From Mesostigma viride (taxonomy: Eukaryota; Streptophyta; Mesostigmatophyceae; Mesostigmatales; Mesostigmataceae), in NCBI GenBank assembly GCA_009746045.1, contig RPFO01001221.1:1-26005 (forward strand): 26,005 bases of DNA, written 5' to 3'. Positions 7,857 through 15,162 of this stretch are shown in pieces; position 1 is the first letter of the stretch; every line of letters starts with the position of its first letter. A program made the translations under genes and the position numbers. The notes under the pieces were generated by a model, which was given only the letters and a program-made list of their open reading frames with translations, had not been told where the DNA came from and did not search any database.

Positions 7857-8731
7857 GAGTTCATGAAAGAACTCAGCATGTTCGTATCGGGTTCCATCGA
7901 GAAGTCCATGCTTTTCAGCATCTGCTCGAAATCGTAAGAGTCGTTCGCGGCCTCGCAGATCGGCGGTTCAGCCAAAATGGGGAGGCGGATGAGGAGATCT
8001 TCCAACGTCGCGTTTATGTAATCCCTGGCCGCCTGTGTCAACCTGAAGACTCCTTGATCGTTGTAATAGGTAGACACGAGACTTGACAACTGGTCGAACA
8101 CGGATCGAACCAGGTGACCTTGAGCGTCCGCGACGCTCTTTCCCACGATCGCGCAGACGCTCCGACAGGCGTCGTCGTGCGCGGGGATGGGCAAGTTCAG
8201 ATACAGCTGGCTCACGATCCGCGTCTCCATCGAGCTGGCGGTCTCTTGGAACTCCGCGTTCTTCGCGTCGATCACCGCCTTCACTTTTTCAACCGCGTTC
8301 ACGAGTCCGTTTTCGACGTCCGAGCGCGCGCACGCCAGCGCCGTCTGAAAAGCGCTCATGGCCGGCTGCTTCCATGAATGCAGCGTGTGCGCGGAGTCGA
8401 AGCTCGGGCTCATCCAGCAGCAGAACGGTGTCAGGATGGACACGTGAATGTAGTCTCCGTCTATCAACTTTTTCACGGGCATGAATCCCAACTTCTTCAC
8501 GACCTCCTCCAACAAGTCCTTGTTTCGTCTCGATCGCTCGAAGAGCGTCATCGTCTTGGAGTGAGTGGCGCCCCACGACATTTGAAGGTCCGACACTTTC
8601 GCGAAACCGTCTTCCATGACCCGGACGCAACACAGTCCGGTCTTGTCGCCGACCTGAAGCTTGAATTCGCGTCTTTCTCCATAGCGAGAGGGGGTGAGGT
8701 ATGGGTGCGGGGGAGGGCTCGAGTGTGCCAT
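7853..8731 (-). CDS. KilA-N domain protein
   Basis: A 292-residue protein from the ATG at 8731. Residues about 20-115 read as a KilA-N domain: a strand with VRVMEDGFAKVSDLQ, then a helix with NKDLLEEVVKKLG, then GDYIHVSILTPFCCWMSPSF. This matches the usual order (xGYINATKL-like strand, charged helix, then G-x-W/Y-(I/V)-H-x2-L-x-x-x-x-x-W-x-S-x-x-F). KilA-N is a DNA-binding domain related to fungal APSES and is common in large DNA viruses. The C-terminal 170 residues are helical with probable coiled coil. A TATA box lies about 35 nt upstream (8766-8773), and the 16-bp repeat array lies just beyond it. The protein might bind that array (inference). A longer frame to 9142 is antisense to the next gene. 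Confidence 0.6.
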   Translation of the reverse strand: MAHSSPPPHPYLTPSRYGERREFKLQVGDKTGLCCVRVMEDGFAKVSDLQMSWGATHSKTMTLFERSRRNKDLLEEVVKKLGFMPVKKLIDGDYIHVSILTPFCCWMSPSFDSAHTLHSWKQPAMSAFQTALACARSDVENGLVNAVEKVKAVIDAKNAEFQETASSMETRIVSQLYLNLPIPAHDDACRSVCAIVGKSVADAQGHLVRSVFDQLSSLVSTYYNDQGVFRLTQAARDYINATLEDLLIRLPILAEPPICEAANDSYDFEQMLKSMDFSMEPDTNMLSSFMNS

Positions 8732-8765
8732 GGCTGAGAGTGAGTGATGCGTGCGTCCTCCTCGC

Positions 8766-8773
8766 TTTATATA
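8766..8773 (-). promoter_or_regulatory. TATA box of the KilA-N gene
   Basis: On the minus strand the bases read TATATAAA, about 35 nt before the ATG at 8731. The GC-rich surroundings make it stand out, and the spacing mirrors the TATA box of the MYND gene at 1214. Confidence 0.55.
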
Positions 8774-8797
8774 CCCCCGTCCCCTCATGAAAAAAAA

Positions 8798-8829
8798 GGC
8801 GGGAAAACGTGTGGGCGGGAAAACGTGTG
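8798..8829. repeat. 16-bp tandem repeat array 1 (2 copies)
   Basis: Two identical copies of GGCGGGAAAACGTGTG, starting at 8798 and 8814. They sit in the divergent promoter region between the KilA-N gene (start 8731, minus) and the gene at 9033 (plus), immediately upstream of the KilA-N TATA box. The core GGCGGGAAA is the reverse complement of TTTCCCGCC, the classic E2F-type site. A regulatory or iteron role is inferred. Confidence 0.75.
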
Positions 8830-8898
8830 GCCGTGATGCGATATGTGCCGAACCATCGTGTGGACAGGAGTGCACCCCGCGGTTGTCTGGGAACCTTC

Positions 8899-8962
8899 TA
8901 GAGGGAAGCGTTTGGGCGGGAAACCGTTTTGGAGGGAAACCGTTTAGGCGGGAAACCGCCGA
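8899..8962. repeat. 16-bp tandem repeat array 2 (4 degenerate copies)
   Basis: Units start at 8899, 8915, 8931 and 8947 with an exact 16-bp period and consensus GGCGGGAAACCGTTTN. The first unit is the most degenerate (TAGAGGGAAGCGTTTG). The third has GGAGGGAAA, and the fourth keeps the core but changes the tail. Same core as array 1, 70 bp away. Between the arrays (8830-8898) I see no other pattern. The rest of the 8732-9032 gap holds the KilA-N TATA box and, at 8977-8984, an AT-rich CATATATG about 50 nt before the ATG at 9033. Confidence 0.75.
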
Positions 8963-9032
8963 GTCGCCGAAGTCCATATATGTCGACAAGGAGTACAAGG
9001 CGAGGCATACACGAGCGTCACGGCAGCCAGCC

Positions 9033-10180
9033 ATGGAGGTCACGCGCAGAGACTTTGTCGCGCCCTTCCCGCACAACTTTTGGGCAAGAGTCGTTCTTTC
9101 GGAACAGCTGATATGCGTCCCCGATTTCGTGGAGGGCGCCATGGTCGGCGTTTCGACGAAAGGCTACGACGCGGCCGTGACGCCCGATAAACGCGTGCTC
9201 GTGGACGGAGTCGAGCTCCCGTTCATCAAGGCGACGACGGCCATTCGCATGTTGGCCGAGTCGAGTTCGGAGGGATTGCGCGCAAGGAAGTTGAAGGGGA
9301 GCGCCATAGCGGACGTGTTCTACGGCCCTACGAGCACTTTCGTCACGGAAGACATCTTCGTGAAGTCTGCGGATACCCTCGTCGTGGCCCCTCCCCCCCG
9401 GGTTTCTTTGTGAAATGCCCCCACCCGATGGCGGAACTCGCACCCTTCGATTGCATCGTGATGTCGCGCGTCATCATCAAGACGGCCAAGGATTTCCGGC
9501 TGGTCAGCAACGAAAAGGACGGGAAGTTCGTGTCCCGCGCCATCGCGTCTGCCCTACGGACTCATTATCAGGAGTCGGAGCCTCTGGACGACGACTTGCT
9601 CACGTTCTTCTATCGCTTGGTCGCGGTCGCCATCGAGACCGGGTCTGTGGTGGCGCCTTTCGAGTCGGCCGTGGAGGAAATCGAGAAGATGATCAGCAAC
9701 CCGTCTCTCCCCGTTCGGCGAGCGGAATTCCCTCCCGCGGGCGTGTGCATGGACTCGGAGTGGCTAAAAAGCGCGGATCACATCGCGCACACGGTGGCGA
9801 CGGGGGTCTCTTTTTCCGAATTCCGCAAGATCCAGACGGAGCTGCGTGAGGGCGAGGAGGTTTCTCTCGCGTACAATCATTTCACGCGCCTGTGCGTCGA
9901 TATCGTGCGCTCGGTCGTGTACGCGGGCCTCACGGGCGGCCAGGACGACAGTGCGAAAGGGGCCGAGATCATGGCCTATTGGTACTCGCTCCTCCAGTGG
10001 TCCGGGGCGCATCGTATAGCTCTCGAAGTGTGCCCACGCGGCACCATCGTGAGGACGATGGAGCGGTTGTCGTCCGACCGAAAAGTGTACATGGATCGTC
10101 GGGCCTATAGTGTCAGCCGCAGCCTGCTGCCCGAATTGGTGACCGACGACGAGTCATCGGAGGCCAGCACGGAATTTTAG
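9033..10180 (+). CDS. Unknown protein of about 380 residues, frame broken in a C7 run
   Basis: The first 126 residues read from the ATG at 9033 to a TGA at 9411-9413. The following 250 residues read in another frame that has no good ATG at its start (it opens with GTG at 9410). The junction is a run of seven C (9393-9399), and one missing C would join the two smoothly, so I treat it as one gene of about 382 residues. Alternatively the second part starts at the ATG at 9428 as a separate overlapping gene. The first part is mixed strand and helix; the second is mainly helical with an acidic C-terminus (TDDESSEASTEF). No domain is recognised. It diverges from KilA-N across the 16-bp repeat arrays. 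Confidence 0.6.
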
Positions 10181-10241
10181 TGTCGCGTGATGACTGTTCG
10201 TCTGAGTGTCTTTCTAAATAAACTTTGTTGCATTGTAATAA

Positions 10242-10853
10242 ATGGCACATGTGTTATCCACGTCTCCGTCTCTCGCGGCTCCGACCGCGGTGCGGGCCGG
10301 CATGCCCCACCCGACTAGCCCGTGGTCTCGCAAAGTGTATATTGTAGGGAAGTCCGACCCCTACCACCGCGTGTTGGGGTTCCATTGCATCGAGAGAGAC
10401 CGGTCGGATCTAGGAGGAGTGCGTCCCATGACTCACGTGATAGCGTTTGAGGAAAAATCCGTGGCGAACGCGATGAACTCGTTAGCGAACGACGATATCC
10501 TCGAAGGAAAGACCGATAGTTACGTGTCCGACGGGGAAGACGTGGACGAGTTGATACGAAACAAAGTGATAACGGCGATGCATCTCCGGCGCGACGTGGT
10601 GGCTAGTACCGAAGAGTCCGAAGACGAGGAGGACGATGAGGAAGGAGGCGACTCGGACGTGGAGAAGGAGGAATTCTGGGTCATGGAGGAATGGGCGTCC
10701 ATGAACGGAATCGTGCTCAAAACGGTCAAGACGGTACCGAGCGGTCCGGGACAGGTTCTAGACGTTCCTAAAGTGATCATCACGAGTCATTATCCTCGCG
10801 AGGATTACAACACGTACGCGGCGTTTTTAGACAGTTGCTTTAAGTTGGAATGA
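10242..10853 (+). CDS. Unknown acidic protein
   Basis: A 203-residue protein from the ATG at 10242, which lies directly after an AT-rich leader (TAATAAATGG). It has an N-terminal globular-looking part, then a strongly acidic stretch at about residues 123-144 (ESEDEEDDEEGGDSDVEKEE), then a folded-looking C-terminal 60 residues ending in CFKLE. Such acidic tracts are common in viral DNA-mimic or chromatin-interacting proteins, but nothing specific can be assigned. The short AT-rich leader fits the late-promoter pattern of the capsid genes. Confidence 0.6.
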   Translation: MAHVLSTSPSLAAPTAVRAGMPHPTSPWSRKVYIVGKSDPYHRVLGFHCIERDRSDLGGVRPMTHVIAFEEKSVANAMNSLANDDILEGKTDSYVSDGEDVDELIRNKVITAMHLRRDVVASTEESEDEEDDEEGGDSDVEKEEFWVMEEWASMNGIVLKTVKTVPSGPGQVLDVPKVIITSHYPREDYNTYAAFLDSCFKLE

Positions 10854-10918
10854 CGATTTATTAAAAGCATGTACGATTACACGTCATCACTCTTTCGTGC
10901 CCCCCTCTTTTTGGGGGG
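10850..10918. terminator. Two hairpins at a convergent gene end
   Basis: ATGACG (10850-10855) pairs with CGTCAT (10882-10887); the arms include the TGA of the plus gene and the first base of the minus gene's stop. Just inside the minus gene, CCCCCC (10900-10905) and GGGGGG (10913-10918) form a perfect 6-bp stem around a T-rich loop. Both fit the pattern of hairpins at 3' ends described for several giant viruses. Function is inferred. Confidence 0.4.
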
Positions 10919-11327
10919 TTCCCGCCAAATATCGGATGCTGAACTCTCCGGCTTGCATCCCATTGGGGAGCGCCGTGTCGGATCGGATCGTCGCGCTGTT
11001 GCGACGGATGTAATTCAGCATCTTTCGCACTTCCCCCACGGTCATATCGGGCATCCGCGTGCTGCGGATCGGGTCCTTCTTGGGCTTCTTCGAAGGCGGC
11101 TCCCCGTCGCTCTCCTTCGCGGTCTCTTCTACAACCGCGGCGGTCTCGACTTCGGCGACAGGGGTGGCAGCCGCGTCTACCGGTGTCGTGGCCGGTGCGG
11201 ACTCGGGCTGAATCGCGTTTTCGCTGGGCGGCAGAGGCGTCGAGGTCTTGGGCGCGGCGGAGGCAGAGGAAGAGGAGGCGGAGCTCTTTTTCGGCATTGC
11301 GGCGAGATATTCAGGAGAGGCGTCCAT
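10887..11327 (-). CDS. Ala/Pro/Glu-rich protein with NLS-like motif
   Basis: A 146-residue protein. Residues 12-80 are low complexity (Ser, Ala, Pro, Glu, Thr) and surely disordered. A basic cluster PSKKPKKD resembles a nuclear localisation signal. The C-terminal 50 residues (MTVGEVRKMLNYIRR onward) look like a small helical domain. The ATG at 11327 is used; a second ATG ten codons later (MPKKSS) is possible. It is divergent from VLTF3 with 60 bp between starts. No family is recognised; the NLS-like motif would fit a nuclear phase of infection (inference). Confidence 0.6.
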   Translation of the reverse strand: MDASPEYLAAMPKKSSASSSSASAAPKTSTPLPPSENAIQPESAPATTPVDAAATPVAEVETAAVVEETAKESDGEPPSKKPKKDPIRSTRMPDMTVGEVRKMLNYIRRNSATIRSDTALPNGMQAGEFSIRYLAGTPQKEGGTKE

Positions 11328-11387
11328 TTTTTGGAGCGGGGTTTAAGCGAACCTTTTTCTCTCGTTCTAGTGACGCGGACCGCCGCC

Positions 11388-12422
11388 ATGACGAACGGAC
11401 GGCTGATGCTGGAGTCCAAGTTCAAGGAGTGTTGCGACTTTTACGAGAGTCGAGGCCCCGAGAAACAAGACGCATACTTCGACTTTCTGCTGGACGCGTC
11501 GCCCATCTACAAGGAGTACATGGAGACGGTGGATTCCAAGCAGAAGTCCAAAAACAAGAGGAAGGACCCGCCCGGGGTCGCCGTCCGCAAGAGCCCGTGT
11601 CAGTGGGTGACGGAGCCGTATGCCGCCGACGACGCGTCCGGGAATAAGGAGACGCTGAAACAGAAGAAGGCGAGGATCTATCGCGACTTCAACGCCGTGA
11701 TCATGAAACACAACATGAGGGGTCTGGAGGTGCAATGCGACCCGACGGACGCCGACCAGGAGAGGGAGGTGTTCGGTTTTTGTCCGTCTTGCAACGTGAA
11801 CATGGTGGAGGTGCGACAACAAGGCGAGAACGTGTGCATGAGTTGCGGGATGACGGAGCCGATGGCGAACAACACCATCGACAACTTCCCGTACGGGACG
11901 CCGGTCAACAACAACGACTATTGCTACAAGAGGATCAACCATCTGAACGAGTGCCTGTCCCAATTTCACGCGAGGGAGCGGTCGTCCGCCCCCGACGAGG
12001 TGGTGGAGGCCGTCGCGTCCGAGTTTCGCAAAGGAAAGGTGGTCGATAAAAAGGATATTACGCCGCAACGTGTGCGGAAGATGCTGCGAAAATTGAAGCT
12101 GTCTAAGTACTTCGAGCACTGCGTGCAGATCACGCACATGCTCAACGGCACTCCGCCGCCTACGATGACCTCCGCGCAAGAGGAAAAGATACGCAACATG
12201 TTCAAGATGATACAGAAGCCTTTCGAGGAGATCTGTCCCAAGGACCGGAAGAACTTCCTGAACTATTCCTACTGTCTGCACAAGATGTGCCAGCTTCTGG
12301 GCTACGACAAGTTCCTCCCCCACTTCCCGCTCCTGAAGAGCAAGGAGAAGCTGTGGGGGCAGGACGCCATATGGAAGGGGATTTGTAAGAAGCTGAATTG
12401 GGAGTTCATCCAGTCTCGGTGA
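11388..12422 (+). CDS. VLTF3: Late transcription factor 3 (VLTF3-like)
   Basis: A 344-residue homologue of poxvirus late transcription factor 3 (the A2L family), a core gene of Nucleocytoviricota that activates late viral promoters with the viral RNA polymerase. A zinc ribbon lies at about residues 130-155 (FCPSC, then CMSCG). It is followed by the characteristic C-terminal domain: YKRINHLNECLSQFHARE, DITPQRVRKMLRKLKLSKY, a segment with LNG and P-rich turn, RKNFLNYSYCLHKMCQLLG, FPLLKSKEKL and IWKGICKKLNWEFI. The N-terminal 125 residues are less conserved and charged. I chose the ATG at 11388; the frame upstream is the shadow of the divergent gene. Its stop codon lies in a palindrome shared with the convergent PCNA gene. 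Confidence 0.95.
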   Translation: MTNGRLMLESKFKECCDFYESRGPEKQDAYFDFLLDASPIYKEYMETVDSKQKSKNKRKDPPGVAVRKSPCQWVTEPYAADDASGNKETLKQKKARIYRDFNAVIMKHNMRGLEVQCDPTDADQEREVFGFCPSCNVNMVEVRQQGENVCMSCGMTEPMANNTIDNFPYGTPVNNNDYCYKRINHLNECLSQFHARERSSAPDEVVEAVASEFRKGKVVDKKDITPQRVRKMLRKLKLSKYFEHCVQITHMLNGTPPPTMTSAQEEKIRNMFKMIQKPFEEICPKDRKNFLNYSYCLHKMCQLLGYDKFLPHFPLLKSKEKLWGQDAIWKGICKKLNWEFIQSR

Positions 12423-12434
12423 CGGCGGCGTCAC
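12419..12434. terminator. Hairpin spanning VLTF3 and PCNA stop codons
   Basis: GTGACG-GCGG-CGTCAC is a perfect 6-bp stem with a 4-nt loop. The left arm holds the VLTF3 TGA (12420-12422) and the right arm holds the PCNA stop (12431-12433 in reverse). Only 8 nt separate the two genes, so this hairpin is the whole intergenic region. Confidence 0.5.
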
Positions 12435-13252
12435 TCCGCGTTGTCCTCCATGGCGGCATCCGCGTCCTCGGTCGGCCCGTTCTCGTCGGTTTCGTCGGAC
12501 ATCTTCGGTGCGAGCATGAACATGAGCGTGCCGAGGTCGCCGACTTTGTACTTCACGACGAGCGGGTATCCGTGGCTGAGGAAGAGGCTGACGCTGTTGC
12601 AAAGCCCCGCGGCCTTGGAGAAGGTGCACAGGTATCGCAGGGAGAAGACCTCGTCGATCTCTTTGTCTTCCACGAGTTGGATCTTCATGTCCGGGAACTC
12701 CTTCCCTATCTGAAGGACGCAGTCCCCGATGTCCCCGCTGCAGCTCATGACGATTTCGGAGCCGGAGCACTTGACGCGCACGATGTCCGATATCACGTGG
12801 AGGTCTCTGCATATCCTCTGAAACTCGGAGCTGACCATCGTGATGATGGTCATGTACTCCTTCTGGGGGATCTCCAGCGAGTCCTCGTCGATGTCCAGGA
12901 GCTTCATGGAATACGACCACTTCGTCTTCTTCACGTTGTTCGTTATGTTGATCTCCATCCTGTCCATGTTGATGCCGTCGAGCTTGAGTTCCAACTCGTC
13001 GTTAATGGAAACGTTCTTCAACAATTTGTAAAAGTTCACGAGCCCGATGCCGACCACGAACGGTTTCGAGCACCGATACTCCTCGATGTTTTCCTTCTCC
13101 AAACATACGTGGAATAGACAGCAATGAGCGTTGTCGAATGCCATCATGCGCACGGCGTCCGGAGTAAAAGAAAAGTTGACATCGTTCGTTAGCTCCTTGA
13201 GCGTCTCCACCAACAGCTTGATGGAGGCTCCTTGCACCGTACGGAACTCCAT
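12431..13252 (-). CDS. PCNA: PCNA-like sliding clamp
   Basis: A 273-residue protein with full-length PCNA architecture. The N-terminal clamp domain begins MEFRTVQGASIKLLVETLKEL, with FSFTPDAVRMMAFDNAH next. The central part holds VGIGLVNFYKLLKNV and the linker region, and the second domain has QRICRDLHVISDIVRV. It ends in the family signature GDLGTLMFMLAPKM, followed by an unusual acidic tail of about 20 residues. PCNA encircles DNA and tethers polymerase and other replication proteins. The start at 13252 gives the canonical N-terminus. A small gene lies 30 bp upstream on the same strand, suggesting co-regulation. Confidence 0.95.
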   Translation of the reverse strand: MEFRTVQGASIKLLVETLKELTNDVNFSFTPDAVRMMAFDNAHCCLFHVCLEKENIEEYRCSKPFVVGIGLVNFYKLLKNVSINDELELKLDGINMDRMEINITNNVKKTKWSYSMKLLDIDEDSLEIPQKEYMTIITMVSSEFQRICRDLHVISDIVRVKCSGSEIVMSCSGDIGDCVLQIGKEFPDMKIQLVEDKEIDEVFSLRYLCTFSKAAGLCNSVSLFLSHGYPLVVKYKVGDLGTLMFMLAPKMSDETDENGPTEDADAAMEDNAE

Positions 13253-13282
13253 GTCGATGTCCGCGCAGATAAACGCGATGCG

Positions 13283-13540
13283 TTACTGGGCGAACGCGCC
13301 CAGATAGGTGTACCCCACGAAATTGGAATCGACGTCGCTAGTGATCGGGTCCGCCCCCCCGCGCTCCAATAGATAGACCACTCTGGCCCCGTTGTGAGTC
13401 GTCGAGTAGATGCGATGGTAGCCGATGTCGAGCGGATTAAGGCGGGAAAGCTTCTCGCCCGTCGATTCGAACTTGATGTGACGAAGCACGTTCACGATGT
13501 TGGCGGTTATGAGATGCGCGGACTGTCCGCTCTCGGACAT
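13283..13540 (-). CDS. Small protein, unknown
   Basis: An 85-residue protein from the ATG at 13540. It looks like a compact alpha/beta fold: helix HLITANIVNVLRHIKF, then GYHRIYSTTHNGARVVYLLE, then the C-terminal strand SNFVGYTYLGAF. No family is recognised. It lies 30 bp upstream of PCNA on the same strand, and its ATG is 82 bp from the divergent gene at 13623. Confidence 0.6.
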   Translation of the reverse strand: MSESGQSAHLITANIVNVLRHIKFESTGEKLSRLNPLDIGYHRIYSTTHNGARVVYLLERGGADPITSDVDSNFVGYTYLGAFAQ

Positions 13541-13622
13541 GGTGGATGTTCTAGTATCTTCCTATATTTTTTGTGCGTTCTATCCGCCAGCATAAATCTC
13601 TGCACGGGATGTATAGACTGTG

Positions 13623-13943
13623 ATGGCGCCCTACAATCCCCAGCTCGTCGAACTCGTTATGAGCGCCCTGACGAGGGGGTGGTCGGTATCCTTGACTCCG
13701 GACGGCGACCTCCGCTACGACGTCCCGTGTTCCGGCGCGCGTGGCGGCCGCGCGCCGTCTCCGTTCGCGGCCGCCGACGGTTTCGCGCGGATCGACGGTA
13801 TCTTCGGAAGCCTGGAGGAACCGGACATCGATTCGGACGACGAGGTGTACAAGATGGTGGAGTCCATCGTGAAGGAGCGGCCGGCGCGAGAGACGAGAGC
13901 GGACAGTAAGGGGAGCATCAACATCTGCATTAATCTTCAATAA
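13623..13943 (+). CDS. Small acidic protein, unknown
   Basis: A 106-residue protein. ATG 13623 is preferred over the GTG one codon earlier. An N-terminal helix (NPQLVELVMSALTRG) is followed by a Gly/Arg/Ala-rich linker, an acidic segment (EEPDIDSDDEVYKMVESIV) and a polar tail. No domain is recognised. The stop at 13941-13943 overlaps an AATAAA (13939-13944) that could serve as a polyadenylation signal. Confidence 0.55.
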   Translation: MAPYNPQLVELVMSALTRGWSVSLTPDGDLRYDVPCSGARGGRAPSPFAAADGFARIDGIFGSLEEPDIDSDDEVYKMVESIVKERPARETRADSKGSINICINLQ

Positions 13944-13972
13944 ACCGAATCCTTCAATTATTTGTCGTGATA

Positions 13973-13980
13973 TTATATAA
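13973..13980 (+). promoter_or_regulatory. AT-rich box before the LysM gene
   Basis: TTATATAA ends 11 nt before the ATG at 13992. This is too close for a normal TATA box with a leader. The capsid genes at 16879 and 18944 also have AT-rich boxes within 20 nt of the ATG, so this may be a late-type initiator. Confidence 0.4.
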
Positions 13981-13991
13981 CCTCCCAATCC

Positions 13992-15148
13992 ATGGAGTTT
14001 GCTACCATCCAACAGCCGAACTCTGTGACGATCCCGAGAGATTTGTACGAGAAGTTGATCGCGTTGCTGGACGCCCGTGCACCCGCGCCGCCCGCGGGGA
14101 GCACCAAGTTGCCCATCCAGGACGACACGGACTATATAGGTAGGGCCTTCGAGAAGAACTATCCTCGGCCGATCCGCGACCCGTTACATCCGTTTCAAAA
14201 CAAACTCCCGTACAAAGTACAACCAGGGGACAGCTGGAACTCCATCGCCTCCAAGTTTTCCGCCTTCCACGACGAACTCCTAATGGCGAACCCGCATGTC
14301 AACCCCGGCGATCTGACGGAAGGAGACATCATCCTGGTGCCGAAAACCAAGACCTACGAGGACTTCGTCAACAGTGTCATCCACCCCGGAAACGACACCG
14401 GGATCGTGCTATCGGATCACCTCAAGGGGCAGCAAGCCCCCGCCGCCCCCCAGGCCGCCGCCCAGCCCCCGCCGTGCAGACTGCCGCGCCCCCCGCCGAA
14501 ACGGGTCGACAAAACCTGTTGACATCTGCCTTCGGAGGCGCGCGTAGAGCGCTCGCGTCGGTCAGGGACACCGTGGCGAACAACGGGCTCCCGCTCGCGT
14601 TAGGGGCTATCGCGGGTGGGCTAGGGGCGCCGATCCTCGGGGCGGGGGCCGGGATGGTGTCGTCGCTAGGCAATACGTTATGGCCGGGTTCCGCGCCTGC
14701 TACTATCACCGCGTCCCAGTCGACGGACCCGGCGTCCGCCGCTTTGGAGGCGGTGACGCCTGCGACGAACCAAGGAAGGAATTGGAAGCAATTCTTCGGG
14801 ACCACGGCGTTGGCCCCCGCCGTCGCCTACGCGGCTCAGTACCTGGCGCCTCTCCTTTCCAGGGGGGTGACGAGCGGTGGAGCGATGCTGGGGTCGGCGT
14901 TGACGTCGGGCGGGCGAATGCTCTCGTCGCTCGCGTCCGGCGCGGCAAACACGGTCGTCGACGCGGGTTCCGACTTGTTCAATGTGGTGGGTCAGGAGGT
15001 CAGCGAGCATCCGCGAGCGGCGGCGGCGTTGGCCGCGATCACGGCGATGTACCTGGCTAACAAGGCCCGGCACACCCCGTGGGGGAATCGCGCGACACAG
15101 AAAGTCAAGAACGCGTTCCAGCAGTTGATACGGTTCCCGCGTTCTTAG
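13992..15148 (+). CDS. LysM-domain protein with hydrophobic Gly/Ala-rich C-terminus; one frame break
   Basis: Two frames join at a C5 run (14466-14470), the switch behaving as one missing base. The second frame has no nearby ATG (it opens with GTG), so one gene of about 385 residues is much more likely than two. Residues about 74-117 are a LysM domain (YKVQPGDSWNSIASKF, then NPGDLTEGDIILVP), a fold that binds N-acetylglucosamine polymers such as peptidoglycan or chitin. An Ala/Pro/Gln linker follows. The last 200 residues contain several hydrophobic Gly/Ala-rich stretches (PLALGAIAGGLGAPILGAGAG and others) that could insert in membranes. It sits in the capsid gene block, convergent with MCP-A, so a virion protein touching the host surface or a membrane is likely (inference). 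Confidence 0.7.
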
Positions 15149-15162
15149 GGGACACCCGTGGA

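Noticed and set aside
8798-8962. CRISPR array
   Set aside because: Units are 16 bp, directly adjacent and without spacers of regular length; there are no cas genes and the context is viral.
11367-12920. A 517-residue open frame antisense to VLTF3 and running into PCNA
   Set aside because: It spans two core genes on the wrong strand and frame and has no family features.
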